Assembly (NCBI RefSeq): GCF_022869825.1
Contig: NZ_CP094971.1
Span: forward strand, 1,055,501-1,119,500
From: Clostridium sp. BJN0001
GTDB taxonomy: Bacteria > Bacillota > Clostridia > Clostridiales > Clostridiaceae
DNA length: 64,000 nucleotides
Direction: 5' to 3'
Shown: piece by piece, positions 1 through 9,478 of the stretch
Layout: every line of letters begins with the position of its first letter
Position numbering within the stretch: position 1 is the stretch's first letter
The notes under the pieces: model-generated
Told to the model about the DNA's origin: nothing
The model's database searches: none
Seen by the model: only the letters and a program-made list of their open reading frames with translations
Made by a program: the position numbers and the translations under genes

Positions 1-53
1 CCACGCTTTAACCTATATCCATCTATGATTTTTTTTGAAAGAGTACTAAGCAC
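1..53 (-). CDS. 5' end of an unidentified minus-strand gene (partial)
   Basis: Reading leftward, a GTG at 51-53 opens a frame that stays open to the window edge and gives MLSTLSKKIIDGYRLKR. An AGGTGGTGA ribosome site (complement of 62-70) lies 8 bases upstream, which is the main reason to believe it. The N-terminal 'I..GYRL' pattern recalls the first helix of biotin-synthase/HydE-type radical SAM proteins, but 17 residues cannot support a family call. Only the first codons are in the window. Confidence 0.4.
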   Translation of the reverse strand, partial: MLSTLSKKIIDGYRLKR

Positions 54-254
54 AATAAAATTCACCACCTAAAATTAAATTATTTCCAAGATGTAGTATA
101 AAGTAATATAAGAATATTGTCAACTCTGATATAAAAATAAGTTTACAATAAGGGCTAATTTTAATGGTTAGCATAATTGTGTTAGTATATGCCCAAATTA
201 TAGTAGAAAAAAAGTTATAAAGTTTTATAATAAAAATATAATTAACTTTACTTT
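54..254. promoter_or_regulatory. divergent intergenic region
   Basis: This AT-rich gap lies between the minus-strand partial gene and the plus-strand glycosidase and must hold both promoters. Several TATAAT-like hexamers occur near 225-240, but none has a convincing -35 partner at 16-18 bases, so no specific promoter is called. Confidence 0.35.
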
Positions 255-269
255 ATGGAGGAGAGATAT

Positions 270-2162
270 ATGAAAAATTGGTTAAATAGCTTATATTCAG
301 ATGGTTCTAAATATTTTGTAAGTAATCCTTTACCTAAAAAAGGTGAAGAAATTACTATAAAAATTAGAACTTTTAGTGATGCACCTATAGATGGAATATT
401 TTTAAGAACAAAACTAAATGGTGTTGAACGATTATTTGAAATGAAGGACAAAGAAATTAAAGATGGGTTATGTTATTATTCATGTAAAGTAACATGCTAT
501 GAAGATATGCTTCATTATCATTTTTATATACTTACAAAAGATAAAATTTATTATTACACACAGATGAATATAACTGATTATATGCCAGATGAAACATATG
601 ATTTTAAGATTTTATATAATTATGATCAGCCACAGTGGGTAAAAAATGCAGTATTTTATCAAATTTTTCCAGAAAGATTTTGCAATGGAAATAAAGAAAA
701 TGATGTAAAAACAGGAGAATATAAATTTGATGGATACGAGGCAACTAAAGTAGATGATTGGGATAAAGCTCCAGAAAATTATGAAAAAGCACATTGCCTT
801 GATTTTTATGGAGGAGATCTTGAAGGAATAATACAGAAGATACCTTATCTTAAAGAGCTTGGAGTAACTGCTTTATATTTAAATCCTATATTCTATGCGG
901 CAACTGTTCATAAGTATGATTGTCTTGATTATTTTCATGTAGATCCACATTTTGGAGGAGATGAAGCTTTAGCTGAACTTTCAAAAAAACTTCATGAAAA
1001 TGGAATGAAACTTATTATTGATGTTTCAATAAATCATACAGGAACTGCAAATAAATGGTTTAATAAAGAAGGCATTTTCTTCGATAAAAGCGTAGGAGCA
1101 TATAATAACAAAGATTCAAAAGAAAGAAAATACTATTTCTTTAATAATGATAATACTTATAAAGCATGGTTTGATGTAGAAACTCTGCCAACTTTAAATT
1201 ATACATCACAGGAACTTAGAGATGTAATTTTTGCATCAGAGGATTCTTTAGTAAAGAAGTGGCTAAAACCTCCATATAATATAGATGGATGGAGATTTGA
1301 TGTTGCGGATATAATGGCAAGAAATGATGAAATTCAGCTTCATCATGTTATTTGGCCAAAAATCAGAAAAAGTATAAAAGAAGTTAATAAAGATGCATAT
1401 GTTTTAGCAGAAGATTGGTGCGATCAGGCGGAATTTTTAAAAGGAAACGAATGGGATTCTGCAATGAATTACTATGGATTTGGAAGACCAGTTAGATGTT
1501 TTGTTGGTGAAAGCGATCTTCATCAGAGAAATAATGAAAAACTTTTAAAACATGCTAAAAAAGATAATGCAAGAATGTTTTCTTCAAGAATTAAAGAACA
1601 TTTATTTAAACTTCCATTTACAATTTGGCAGAATCAATTCAATTTATTTGATAGCCACGATACACCAAGACTTCATAATAATAAAGATATAAGCTTTAAT
1701 GACTATAGAGCAGCTGTTATTATGCTATTTACAATGGTTGGAGCAGCAGATATGTATTATGGAGATGAAGCTTCAATAGATGGAAGAATAGATGAAACAG
1801 AGGGATGCAGATATCCTATGCCATGGAGTAAAAATTATACTGATTCTGAGACATTTAAACTTTATAAAAATCTTGCACATCTTAAAACATCAGAAGAAGC
1901 ATTATCTGATGGAGGATTTAAAATACTTTCTGATGATGATTATGTTTTCTCTTTCGCAAGATTTACCCAAGAGGATTTATTCATTGTAATATGTTCTACA
2001 GATGATGAAGAAAGAAAAGTAAAAATAGATACAAGAATATTTGGAAAAGAAGCAAGTAAGATAGAAAAAGATATACTAAATACTAAGATAAGTTCTGATG
2101 TTCAAGATGGAAATTTAGTAGTGTCAGTACAGCCCCATACAAGCTATTTATTGAAGTTATAG
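270..2162 (+). CDS. GH13 alpha-glycosidase (neopullulanase/cyclomaltodextrinase type)
   Basis: Predicted cytoplasmic hydrolase of maltodextrins, 630 aa, with no signal peptide. An N-terminal beta-sandwich of about 110 residues (CBM34-like position) precedes the GH13 barrel, which begins at AVFYQIFPERF. The three GH13 catalytic acids are visible: Asp344 in DGWRFDVAD (nucleophile), Glu381 in VLAEDW (acid/base) and Asp464 in LFDSHDT (transition-state stabiliser). An ATG at 255 also opens the frame, but GGAGGAGA at 257-264 is the ribosome site for the ATG at 270, so 270 is chosen. N-domain plus length (~630) fits neopullulanase, maltogenic amylase or cyclomaltodextrinase; sequence alone does not separate these specificities. 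It is monocistronic, with a terminator after it. Confidence 0.85.
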   Translation: MKNWLNSLYSDGSKYFVSNPLPKKGEEITIKIRTFSDAPIDGIFLRTKLNGVERLFEMKDKEIKDGLCYYSCKVTCYEDMLHYHFYILTKDKIYYYTQMNITDYMPDETYDFKILYNYDQPQWVKNAVFYQIFPERFCNGNKENDVKTGEYKFDGYEATKVDDWDKAPENYEKAHCLDFYGGDLEGIIQKIPYLKELGVTALYLNPIFYAATVHKYDCLDYFHVDPHFGGDEALAELSKKLHENGMKLIIDVSINHTGTANKWFNKEGIFFDKSVGAYNNKDSKERKYYFFNNDNTYKAWFDVETLPTLNYTSQELRDVIFASEDSLVKKWLKPPYNIDGWRFDVADIMARNDEIQLHHVIWPKIRKSIKEVNKDAYVLAEDWCDQAEFLKGNEWDSAMNYYGFGRPVRCFVGESDLHQRNNEKLLKHAKKDNARMFSSRIKEHLFKLPFTIWQNQFNLFDSHDTPRLHNNKDISFNDYRAAVIMLFTMVGAADMYYGDEASIDGRIDETEGCRYPMPWSKNYTDSETFKLYKNLAHLKTSEEALSDGGFKILSDDDYVFSFARFTQEDLFIVICSTDDEERKVKIDTRIFGKEASKIEKDILNTKISSDVQDGNLVVSVQPHTSYLLKL

Positions 2163-2192
2163 AAATAAATAGAATAATATAAAATAATATAT

Positions 2193-2250
2193 AAAATGTT
2201 AATTATTTTAATTATCAGATAATTTAAAATAGTTAACATTTTTTATTTTA
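2193..2250 (+). terminator. hairpin terminator after the GH13 gene
   Basis: Arms 2193-2215 and 2218-2240 (AAAATGTTAA...TTAACATTTT) form a long AT-rich stem with minor mismatches, followed by a T-rich run. The distal arm overlaps the -35 of the next promoter. Confidence 0.65.
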
Positions 2251-2262
2251 TTTTGTTATAAT
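2233..2262 (+). promoter_or_regulatory. sigma-A-type promoter for the L,D-transpeptidase
   Basis: TTAACA at 2233-2238 and TATAAT at 2257-2262 are separated by 18 bases, and the gene starts 33 bases downstream at 2295. Confidence 0.55.
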
Positions 2263-2294
2263 AATAGAAGTGAAGAAAGGGGTTAGTTTTTAAA

Positions 2295-3719
2295 ATGAAG
2301 ATGCAAACCAGAATGAACAGAAATGCAAAAAAAACTAATAAAGCAAAAAAATCAAATGCTATAACAGCAGGTATAGGATTATTAATTGCAGTATATCTAG
2401 GAATGTCTCTGTTTTTTATTAATCATTTCTATTTTGGAACTAAAATAGATGAAATTAATGTAACAGGAAAGACAGTGCCGGAGGCCTCAGATTTATTAAA
2501 AGATAAGATAGCATCGTACAAGCTTGCTATTAAAGAAAGAGGTGGAGAAACGGAAGATATAGTAGCATCTGATATTGACCTTAATCTTGCTGATGATGGA
2601 ATTAAAAAAATTGAAAGCCTTAAAAATAATCAGCATGCTTTTGCATGGCCAATAGCTTTATTTAGTAAAAAAAATAGGACAGAATCAAGTCTTGTTGAGC
2701 TTGATGAAGATAAATTAGAAGATACAGTTGATAATTTGTCATGTGTCACAAATGAAGATGTTCAAAAACCTCAAAATGCTTCTCTTGAATATGATTCTGA
2801 TGGAAAATATAAAATAGTAGATGAAGTTTTAGGGAATCAGATAGATAAATCTGAATTAATTGAATCTATTAAAGATACAGTTTTAAAAGGAAATTCAACA
2901 TTAGATATTACATCTAGTTCGAGTTATGTTGCACCTAAATATACAAAAGATAGTAGTGAAATAAAAGATGCTAAGGATACAATGGAAAAATACGTGTCTT
3001 CTAAAATTACATATACTATTGGTGATAAAAAGATAACTGCAGATGCTGATGAAATAAAAGATTTTTTGAAACTTGATGAAAATTGTGAAGTGACTTTTGA
3101 TAAAAATAATGTAAAAAAGTTTGTAAATACAATTTCATCTGCTGCGAATACTTATGCCAAAACAAGAAAGTTTAAGACTACAGATGGAAATGAAATAAGT
3201 GTAGTTGGTGGTAATTATGGATGGATTGTAAATAAGAGTCAGCAAATAGAGAGCTTAATTGATGACATAAAAAAAGGAGAAGAAACTGAAAAGGAGCCAG
3301 AATATTCACAAAAAGCATTTTCTCATGATGAAAATGATATAGGAAATACTTATGTTGAACTAGATTTATCAAAACAGCACTTATGGTTTTATAAAGATGG
3401 AACGCTTATAACTGAAGGTGATGTTGTTACAGGAAATGTAAGTAGAGATTTTGGAACGCCTGAAGGAACATATATATTAAATTACAAAGAGAGAAATGCA
3501 ACATTAAAAGGAGAAAATTACGAATCAAAAGTTACATTTTGGATGCCATTTAATAGTAATATAGGAATTCATGATGCAAGCTGGCGATCAGAATTTGGAG
3601 GAGATATTTATAAGACAAGTGGCTCTCATGGCTGCGTAAACTCACCTTATGAACTTGCACAAGCTGTGTTTGAAAGCATAGAACCTGGAACTGCAATAGT
3701 TGTATATAGTGAGGAATAG
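2295..3719 (+). CDS. L,D-transpeptidase (YkuD family) with PG-binding repeats
   Basis: Membrane-anchored enzyme that forms 3-3 cross-links, or otherwise remodels peptidoglycan, outside the cell. 474 aa. A basic N-terminus (about 25 residues) is followed by one transmembrane segment (about 26-46, single signal anchor). A long extracellular region of two PG_binding_4-like modules comes next, then a C-terminal YkuD domain from about residue 355 (TYVELDLSKQHLWFYKDG). The active-site signature SHGCVN is intact with nucleophile Cys447, and the upstream conserved His lies in IGIHDASW. A GAAAGGGG ribosome site precedes the ATG. The layout matches the common clostridial L,D-transpeptidase. It stands alone between two terminators. 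Confidence 0.9.
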   Translation: MKMQTRMNRNAKKTNKAKKSNAITAGIGLLIAVYLGMSLFFINHFYFGTKIDEINVTGKTVPEASDLLKDKIASYKLAIKERGGETEDIVASDIDLNLADDGIKKIESLKNNQHAFAWPIALFSKKNRTESSLVELDEDKLEDTVDNLSCVTNEDVQKPQNASLEYDSDGKYKIVDEVLGNQIDKSELIESIKDTVLKGNSTLDITSSSSYVAPKYTKDSSEIKDAKDTMEKYVSSKITYTIGDKKITADADEIKDFLKLDENCEVTFDKNNVKKFVNTISSAANTYAKTRKFKTTDGNEISVVGGNYGWIVNKSQQIESLIDDIKKGEETEKEPEYSQKAFSHDENDIGNTYVELDLSKQHLWFYKDGTLITEGDVVTGNVSRDFGTPEGTYILNYKERNATLKGENYESKVTFWMPFNSNIGIHDASWRSEFGGDIYKTSGSHGCVNSPYELAQAVFESIEPGTAIVVYSEE

Positions 3720-3796
3720 ATAGAAAATGTAAATAGAAACAACGAAATTTTATATAAAATTGGATGTATCAAAATAAAGTAGATACTATCCAATAA

Positions 3797-3838
3797 AAAA
3801 GGCGGATTCATAAATTGAATTCGTCTTTTTTGAGTATA
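3797..3838 (+). terminator. terminator after the L,D-transpeptidase
   Basis: An imperfect hairpin with GGCGGATTCA and TGAATTCGTC arms (two G-T pairs) is followed by TTTTTT. Confidence 0.7.
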
Positions 3839-3850
3839 GTATTGATATGA

Positions 3851-3903
3851 AAAAAGAGAACATATCAAAATAATTTTTAATGATATTGATATGTTCTCTT
3901 TTT
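3851..3903. terminator. bidirectional terminator between convergent genes
   Basis: A perfect 17-bp stem (3851-3867 with 3887-3903) has A-runs at one end and T-runs at the other, so it can stop transcription from both sides. It sits directly after the stop of the minus-strand autolysin at 3913. Confidence 0.85.
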
Positions 3904-3912
3904 AAAAGTAAT

Positions 3913-5538
3913 TTAAATATTTCTTGAAATTACATCTACAATTGCACTAGCAATTTTTTCTTCGTAAGAATCATCTGACAGATTCCTTGCTTCATATTCG
4001 TTTGATATAAAGCCACATTCAACTAAAACAGATGCCATATATGTATTTTTTAATACATATAAACTATTACTTTGTTTTGGACCTCTATTATATTCTCCTG
4101 TATTATCTGAAATAGCTTTTGATAATTCATATGCTAGCTTGTAGCTTAAACCACCATGAGCTGCTGAATTATAACTATTAAAGTGAACTTCAACTCCATG
4201 TGCTGAAGGAGTTGCTTTATTTTGATGAATGCTTACAAATAAATAAGCATTGTTATTATTAGCTATGCTTACTTTTGATTTTAAACTTTCTGATAATGAG
4301 ACTACTGGGTGATCATTATCTGTTCTTGTCATGATTACATTGTATCCTTTATTTCTTAAAAGGTATGTAATTTTATCTGCAATTTTTAAATTCAAGTCTG
4401 TTTCTGAATAGGTAACACCATTAATTGTAGATTCTGCACCATAATCTCCACCATAATTATGACCTGGATCTATTACAATAATTTTTTGCATGCTTTTGTC
4501 TTTAGATCTTCCGTGAATGTCTATTTTACAATTATCAATTATTGTATCTTTGGCCATTTTACCTGAATCAGGATATAAATAATAACATCCGTCGTTTAAC
4601 GATATCCATCCAGTTTTCATTGCTCCGCTTCCATCGAAGAAATACCAATCACCATCTATAGGATACCAGTCTGTTAACATTTTACCATCGTCATATAGAT
4701 AGTATCTATTTCCATTATAAGTTATCCAGCCTGTCTGCATTTTACCATTTTTATCAAAATAATACCATGTATTATTTATATCACGCCATCCTGTAATACA
4801 AATATTATTTTGATAAAAATACCAAATATCATTTTCTTTTTTCCATCCATTTTTTGCAGAAGCAGAATAAGTATTAGCACTATTCTGACTGTAAGATGGT
4901 TCTACAGGTGTAGAATAAGATGTACTTGAAGAATATGATATATTGCTGTACGACAATAAAGAATTATAAAGGTTTACTATTTTTTGGCCATATTCAGGTG
5001 ATGGAGCCCATTTGCCTCCAAGTGAATTTACAGTAACAGCTACACCTTTTATTGTTATAAAATGTCTCGGATCATATGTATTATATCTAGGATATCCTGA
5101 TGCACCTGCATATAATGCAATATGATCTAAATGAGCTTGTACACCTTGATCCCATGTTGAAAATCGTTGGTGTGCATTAGGATCATAATTACCACCTCCC
5201 GTAGACGTTTTAAGACCACAAGGATTGTGATATGAAGAATCAATTACTCCTCCAAAATTTCCAAAGCCTGTTTCTAAAGCAGATTGAATGTATGCAATTG
5301 CTGGATTTACATTCCCATGATCTGGAGCATACTCATAGTAAAGATCTGCTAAGCTTACAAATTCTGAAGTTGCATTGTTTGATTTTGCCCATTGTTTTGC
5401 CTGATCTGCAGTTACAGTTGTGCTAGAAATTATATTATAATCTGAATAAGCATAAACAGGTAGTGCTTTCATGAAAAAAACAACAGCTAAAGTGAAAATA
5501 AAAATGAAAAAATGTTTTGTTATTTTTGTTATTTCCAA
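3913..5538 (-). CDS. secreted autolysin: glucosaminidase + wall-binding repeats + N-acetylmuramoyl-L-alanine amidase
   Basis: 541 aa with a Sec signal peptide (about 1-30, ending near VYAYS). An endo-beta-N-acetylglucosaminidase (LytD/FlgJ-like) domain spans about 40-190, with the catalytic-Glu context SALETGFGNFGG. About five aromatic/Gly CW_binding_1 (choline-binding-like) repeats follow at about 228-335. An Amidase_3 domain occupies about 352-541, with zinc-ligand contexts VIDPGH and SIHQN and the late catalytic Glu in VECGF. It should cut both the glycan strand and the stem-peptide amide bond in the wall. The start is TTG (complement of 5536-5538), with AAGGAGGAG about 10 bases upstream; no in-frame ATG fits as well. 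Two hydrolase activities in one chain occur in staphylococcal Atl; here the order is glucosaminidase first. It is monocistronic. Confidence 0.88.
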   Translation of the reverse strand: MEITKITKHFFIFIFTLAVVFFMKALPVYAYSDYNIISSTTVTADQAKQWAKSNNATSEFVSLADLYYEYAPDHGNVNPAIAYIQSALETGFGNFGGVIDSSYHNPCGLKTSTGGGNYDPNAHQRFSTWDQGVQAHLDHIALYAGASGYPRYNTYDPRHFITIKGVAVTVNSLGGKWAPSPEYGQKIVNLYNSLLSYSNISYSSSTSYSTPVEPSYSQNSANTYSASAKNGWKKENDIWYFYQNNICITGWRDINNTWYYFDKNGKMQTGWITYNGNRYYLYDDGKMLTDWYPIDGDWYFFDGSGAMKTGWISLNDGCYYLYPDSGKMAKDTIIDNCKIDIHGRSKDKSMQKIIVIDPGHNYGGDYGAESTINGVTYSETDLNLKIADKITYLLRNKGYNVIMTRTDNDHPVVSLSESLKSKVSIANNNNAYLFVSIHQNKATPSAHGVEVHFNSYNSAAHGGLSYKLAYELSKAISDNTGEYNRGPKQSNSLYVLKNTYMASVLVECGFISNEYEARNLSDDSYEEKIASAIVDVISRNI

Positions 5539-5705
5539 ATAATAACTCCTCCTTTAAATCGAAATATTTCCCTATTTATATTACCAAATTAATGCATCAT
5601 AATCAAATTATATATGAAATTCCTTCATATTATATAAAATAGATTTTAATTTAATGTTGTATTAAAATAATAAATGTAAATATTAAATATGAAAGGAAGA
5701 TAAAA

Positions 5706-6923
5706 GTGAAAACATATGAAAGATTTTTAAATTATATAAAAGTAAATACTACATCTGATGAAAATTCAACTACTCATCCAACTACGAAGAGACAATTTAA
5801 TCTTGCGTATCTTTTAAAAAAGGAAATGGACGAAATTGGATTTAAAGGAGTAATAGTTGATAAAAACTCATATATATATGGTTATATACCTGCAACTAAA
5901 GGGTATGAAGAGAAGAAAAAGATAGGATTTATTTCTCATATCGACACAGCTCCTGCAGCAAAAGGAGAAGACATTAAAGCACAGATTGTAGAAAATTATG
6001 ATGGAAATGATATTAGTTTAGGAAAAAGCACAAAAGTCTTATCGCCTAAAAGATTTCCACATTTAAAAAAACTTAAAGGTAGAACGCTTATAACAACAGA
6101 TGGAACAACTCTTTTAGGTGCAGATGATAAGGCAGGAATTGCTGAAATAATTACAGCTTGTTTTGAGATAATAAACGAAAAAATTCCTCATGGGAAAATA
6201 GCTGTTTCATTTACACCTGATGAAGAAGTAGGACTTGGAGCATCACTTTTTAATTTAGATCTATTTGATTCTGATATAGCTTATACAGTTGATGGTGGAG
6301 AAGAAGGAGAGCTTTCATTTGAAAACTTTAATGCGGCAGAAGCAAAGGTAATTATTAATGGAATTTCAGTTCATCCAGGTTCTGCTAAAAATATTATGGT
6401 AAATGCAGTTAATGTTGGAATGGAATTTAATTCGTTTTTACCTAAAGCAGAGAGACCTGAATATACTGAAAATTATGAAGGATTTTATTATCTTGAGAGT
6501 TTTACTGGAAATACGGAAAGAGCAGAACTTAATTATATATTAAGAGATCATTCAGATGAGAAATTCAAGCAGAAAAAAGATCTTTTAAATCTTGTAGTAA
6601 AGCTTATTAATGAGAAGTATGGCAAAAATACTACTCAAATTAAGACAAAAGATCAGTATAAAAATATGAAAGAAATTATAGAAAAAAATATGGATACAGT
6701 AGACAATGCGAAAAAAGCTATGAAAAATTTAGATATTCTTCCTATAATAGAACCTATAAGAGGAGGAACAGATGGCGCAATGCTAAGCTTTAAGGGACTT
6801 CCATGTCCAAACTTAGGAACAGGTGGATTCGCTTTTCATGGTGAGTATGAGCATATAACAGTAGAAGGAATGGAAAAAAGTAAGGATATAATAAAAGAAA
6901 TAGTTAAGGTATATGCTTTATAA
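5706..6923 (+). CDS. pepT: peptidase T (tripeptide aminopeptidase)
   Basis: Cytoplasmic M20B di-zinc aminopeptidase that releases the N-terminal residue of tripeptides. 405 aa, normal for PepT (about 405-410). It opens with the diagnostic ERFLNYIKVNTTS. The zinc-site motifs are visible: SHIDTAP, the shared Asp in TLLGADDKAG, the catalytic EE in TPDEEVG, the Asp in VDGGEEGE, and the C-terminal FHGEYEH. The GTG start is used because AAAGGAAG lies 7 bases upstream and there is no competing ATG. It has its own terminator immediately downstream. Confidence 0.95.
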   Translation: MKTYERFLNYIKVNTTSDENSTTHPTTKRQFNLAYLLKKEMDEIGFKGVIVDKNSYIYGYIPATKGYEEKKKIGFISHIDTAPAAKGEDIKAQIVENYDGNDISLGKSTKVLSPKRFPHLKKLKGRTLITTDGTTLLGADDKAGIAEIITACFEIINEKIPHGKIAVSFTPDEEVGLGASLFNLDLFDSDIAYTVDGGEEGELSFENFNAAEAKVIINGISVHPGSAKNIMVNAVNVGMEFNSFLPKAERPEYTENYEGFYYLESFTGNTERAELNYILRDHSDEKFKQKKDLLNLVVKLINEKYGKNTTQIKTKDQYKNMKEIIEKNMDTVDNAKKAMKNLDILPIIEPIRGGTDGAMLSFKGLPCPNLGTGGFAFHGEYEHITVEGMEKSKDIIKEIVKVYAL

Positions 6924-6933
6924 AAAATAATAG

Positions 6934-6970
6934 AACTCATTAATATTTATTTCCTAAATATTAATGAGTT
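6934..6970. terminator. bidirectional terminator of pepT / M50 gene
   Basis: A perfect 16-bp stem (6934-6949 with 6955-6970) has loop TTTCC. It contains the stop codon of the opposing minus-strand gene (6947-6949), so the two convergent genes share it, although its T-tracts are weak. Confidence 0.7.
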
Positions 6971-7795
6971 TATTAATCTAAAAATATATGTAATAATAAA
7001 AAATAAAATAGAAAAGAAAATTTCTATAAATAAAAGTGTTGAAAAAAATATATTATAAATTTTCAACTTATTAATATACGTAAATAAATCTATATTAATA
7101 ATATTTTTAGCTATTACTATTATAAAAATAAGTAGAAATATTGTTATTATTCCTGTAATGCTGCTTTCTAAATCAGCTTTGCTTAAGGCGATGTGAGCTG
7201 ATATACATATTGCTATATATATAAAAATATAGAAAAGAGTATTATGAATATTTTGAAAAGTAAATAGTGAAATAAATAATTTCTTATATACTTGTATTTG
7301 AAGATTTAAAAAATCTATACTCAATATATTACTATTTGATGATATTATATTTTTTATATCAGTAATTAATGAATTGTATGTATCATTTACAAGAAATTTC
7401 ATTGAAATAAATAAAGTAAGTGTACCACATATTATTGGCGCAAAGCCTGTTAAAAAAAGACCAGCTTTTTGAATAATATTATTTTTATTATATGAAAAAT
7501 TAACATATCCAAGTATCCCATCTTTGCTTCCCTTAAAAGGTCTTATAAGTTTCACTTCATTTACATTATAAAGAAATATTTTAGCAAATATATAGTGACT
7601 TAATTCATGAATAATTACTCCTGGTGCAGTTAAAATAATAGCTGTAAATCCTACAGATGATAATAAATTTTTTATTGATTTATTACGTATATATCCTAAT
7701 ATAAGACCGCATATAATAAGTATCCCAAATAATTCTGTAAGAATAATTAAAGATAATAAGAGAGAATGAAAAATATCTATTAAAATTTGATTCAT
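6947..7795 (-). CDS. M50-like membrane zinc metalloprotease family protein
   Basis: 282-aa polytopic membrane protein with about 6-7 hydrophobic segments. The HExxH motif HELSH is at residues 63-67, inside a hydrophobic stretch (APGVIIHELSHYIFAKIF), as in intramembrane M50/site-2-type proteases and their relatives. The second zinc ligand cannot be placed with confidence; a candidate region is the HIALSKADLESS stretch near 200. Substrate is unknown. The ribosome site AAAAGGAG is good. The gene sits downstream of the SNF transporter with a weak hairpin between, so co-transcription is possible. It could also be a non-peptidase relative that keeps the motif. Confidence 0.65.
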   Translation of the reverse strand: MNQILIDIFHSLLLSLIILTELFGILIICGLILGYIRNKSIKNLLSSVGFTAIILTAPGVIIHELSHYIFAKIFLYNVNEVKLIRPFKGSKDGILGYVNFSYNKNNIIQKAGLFLTGFAPIICGTLTLFISMKFLVNDTYNSLITDIKNIISSNSNILSIDFLNLQIQVYKKLFISLFTFQNIHNTLFYIFIYIAICISAHIALSKADLESSITGIITIFLLIFIIVIAKNIINIDLFTYINKLKIYNIFFSTLLFIEIFFSILFFIITYIFRLINSLIFRK

Positions 7796-7819
7796 ATTAA
7801 AACTCCTTTTAATAAAATA

Positions 7820-7847
7820 AAGGACAAATGAAAATTCATCTGCCCTT
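7820..7847 (-). terminator. hairpin after the SNF transporter
   Basis: On the minus strand, an AAGGGCAGATGAA arm pairs with TTCATTTGTCCTT (some G-T pairs) and is followed by a T-rich stretch. It lies between the transporter stop and the M50 gene start and is probably a partial terminator. Confidence 0.5.
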
Positions 7848-7861
7848 ATTTTTAATTAAAT

Positions 7862-9229
7862 TTAGAAAAATTTACTTACATATCCCTGAACAAATATAAA
7901 TAGTACTATAATTGGTAGTACAAATTTTATATAATAATAAGTCCATTTTGGATATTTTATTCCTTTTCCAGAATTTGCTTCGTGTAAAAAGTTTTTAAAA
8001 CCCCAACCATATTTACTTGTGCAGAATGCTAAGTATACAAGACTTCCTAGAGGAAGAAGGTTATTACTTATTATAAAATCTTCTAAGTCAAGAATGTTAC
8101 TTGAAGGTCCAAATGGTTGAAAACCGCTCCAAACATTAAATCCTAATACGCAAGGAATTGAAAGTATAATAATTACAAAAATATTTACTATAATAGCTTT
8201 TTTTATGCTGCAATTTGTAAGGTCAGTTGCATATGATATAATATTTTGAAAAACTGCAATTACAGTTGATAAAGCTGCAAATGACATAAATAAAAAGAAT
8301 AAAGTTCCCCAAATTCTTCCTCCAATCATGTTATTAAAAACATTAGGAAGGGTTATAAATATTAATGATGGACCGGCTGTAGGCTCTATATTAAAAGAAA
8401 AACATGCAGGGAATATTATAAGTCCTGCCATTAAAGCTACAACTGTATCTAAAATAGTAACGTTTATTGCTTCTCCGGTTAATCTATGTGTTTTATCAAT
8501 ATAGCTTCCGAATATAGCAAGAGATCCTATTCCTATACTAAGTGTAAAGAAAGCCTGCCCCATAGCTGCAAATATACTTTCACCAAGTCCGGCTTGAAGC
8601 ATTTTGTTTATATCAGGTTTTAAATAAAAGATAAGACCAGCTTCTGCATTTTTCATAAAAATAGAATGAACTGCAAGAACAATCATTAAAATAATAAGAC
8701 TTACCATCATTATTTTAGTTATTTTTTCAACTCCATTTTGAAGCCCTCTTGAACATATAAGAAAACATCCTAAAACAACAAGAATCATAAATATCATCAT
8801 TAAAGTAGGATTGTTTAAAATATTAGTAAATTCAGATGAAACAGCTTCAGGAGAAAGTCCTTTAAAGTCTCCTTTTATCATTTTAAAGAAGTATAATATC
8901 ATCCAGCCTGCAACTGTCGTGTAAAACATCATTAATATATAATTACCTGCCATAGCAATATATTTATTAATATGCCATTTTGTTCCTTTTGGCTCTAAGA
9001 CATCAAATGAACAGGCAGAACTTTTTTGACTTGCACGGCCAACTGCAAATTCCATGACAACAATAGGAAGTCCTAATATAAGAAGAAACATAATGTAAAT
9101 AAGTACGAAAGCAGCACCTCCATATTTACCTACAATATACGGAAATCTCCATACATTTCCAAGTCCTATAGCACATCCAGCTGAAATTAATATAAAACCA
9201 AGCCTGGATGAAAATTTTTCTCTTTCCAT
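7862..9229 (-). CDS. sodium-dependent transporter, SNF/NSS family
   Basis: LeuT-fold Na+ symporter, predicted to import an amino acid or other small amine. 455 aa with about 11-12 transmembrane segments. The TM1 signature AGCAIGLGNVWRFPYIVGKYGGAAF, which builds the sodium and substrate site, is almost canonical. The frame extends upstream to 9274, but AAGGAGG (complement of 9241-9247) lies 11 bases before the ATG at 9229, and the product then begins MEREKFSSRLGFIL as NSS proteins do. Substrate cannot be read from sequence. It is divergently transcribed from the dehydrogenase at 9501. Confidence 0.9.
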   Translation of the reverse strand: MEREKFSSRLGFILISAGCAIGLGNVWRFPYIVGKYGGAAFVLIYIMFLLILGLPIVVMEFAVGRASQKSSACSFDVLEPKGTKWHINKYIAMAGNYILMMFYTTVAGWMILYFFKMIKGDFKGLSPEAVSSEFTNILNNPTLMMIFMILVVLGCFLICSRGLQNGVEKITKIMMVSLIILMIVLAVHSIFMKNAEAGLIFYLKPDINKMLQAGLGESIFAAMGQAFFTLSIGIGSLAIFGSYIDKTHRLTGEAINVTILDTVVALMAGLIIFPACFSFNIEPTAGPSLIFITLPNVFNNMIGGRIWGTLFFLFMSFAALSTVIAVFQNIISYATDLTNCSIKKAIIVNIFVIIILSIPCVLGFNVWSGFQPFGPSSNILDLEDFIISNNLLPLGSLVYLAFCTSKYGWGFKNFLHEANSGKGIKYPKWTYYYIKFVLPIIVLFIFVQGYVSKFF

Positions 9230-9364
9230 AATTTTAATATCCTCCTTGTTAAGTAGTACCATAATATTATACACGAATATTGTAATAAAAAGAACATTTA
9301 TTTGGATAAATATAAATTAAAAGAACAAAAAATATTTGAAAATTTTAAGAATTTGCGAAAATAT

Positions 9365-9393
9365 TTGACAAAAAAATATATAAGTGGTAAATT
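9365..9393 (+). promoter_or_regulatory. promoter for the dehydrogenase leader
   Basis: TTGACA at 9365-9370 and TAAATT at 9388-9393 are spaced 17 bases apart. Transcription would begin near 9400, which leaves a leader of about 100 bases before the ATG at 9501. Confidence 0.6.
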
Positions 9394-9431
9394 GGGAGCA
9401 TAAAATAAAGTTTTCTTTAATTAAGACAAGC

Positions 9432-9478
9432 ATTAAGCGTGTATTTGCGCCTTGATTATATATCAAGGCGTGTTTTTT
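9432..9478 (+). promoter_or_regulatory. probable attenuator (antiterminator/terminator) upstream of the dehydrogenase
   Basis: A perfect 9-bp stem (CGCCTTGAT 9448-9456 with ATCAAGGCG 9462-9470) followed by TGTTTTTT is a textbook intrinsic terminator placed between promoter and gene. Its 5' arm can instead pair with ATTAAGCG at 9432-9439, giving a mutually exclusive hairpin. The effector is unknown and I recognise no riboswitch class. Confidence 0.6.
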
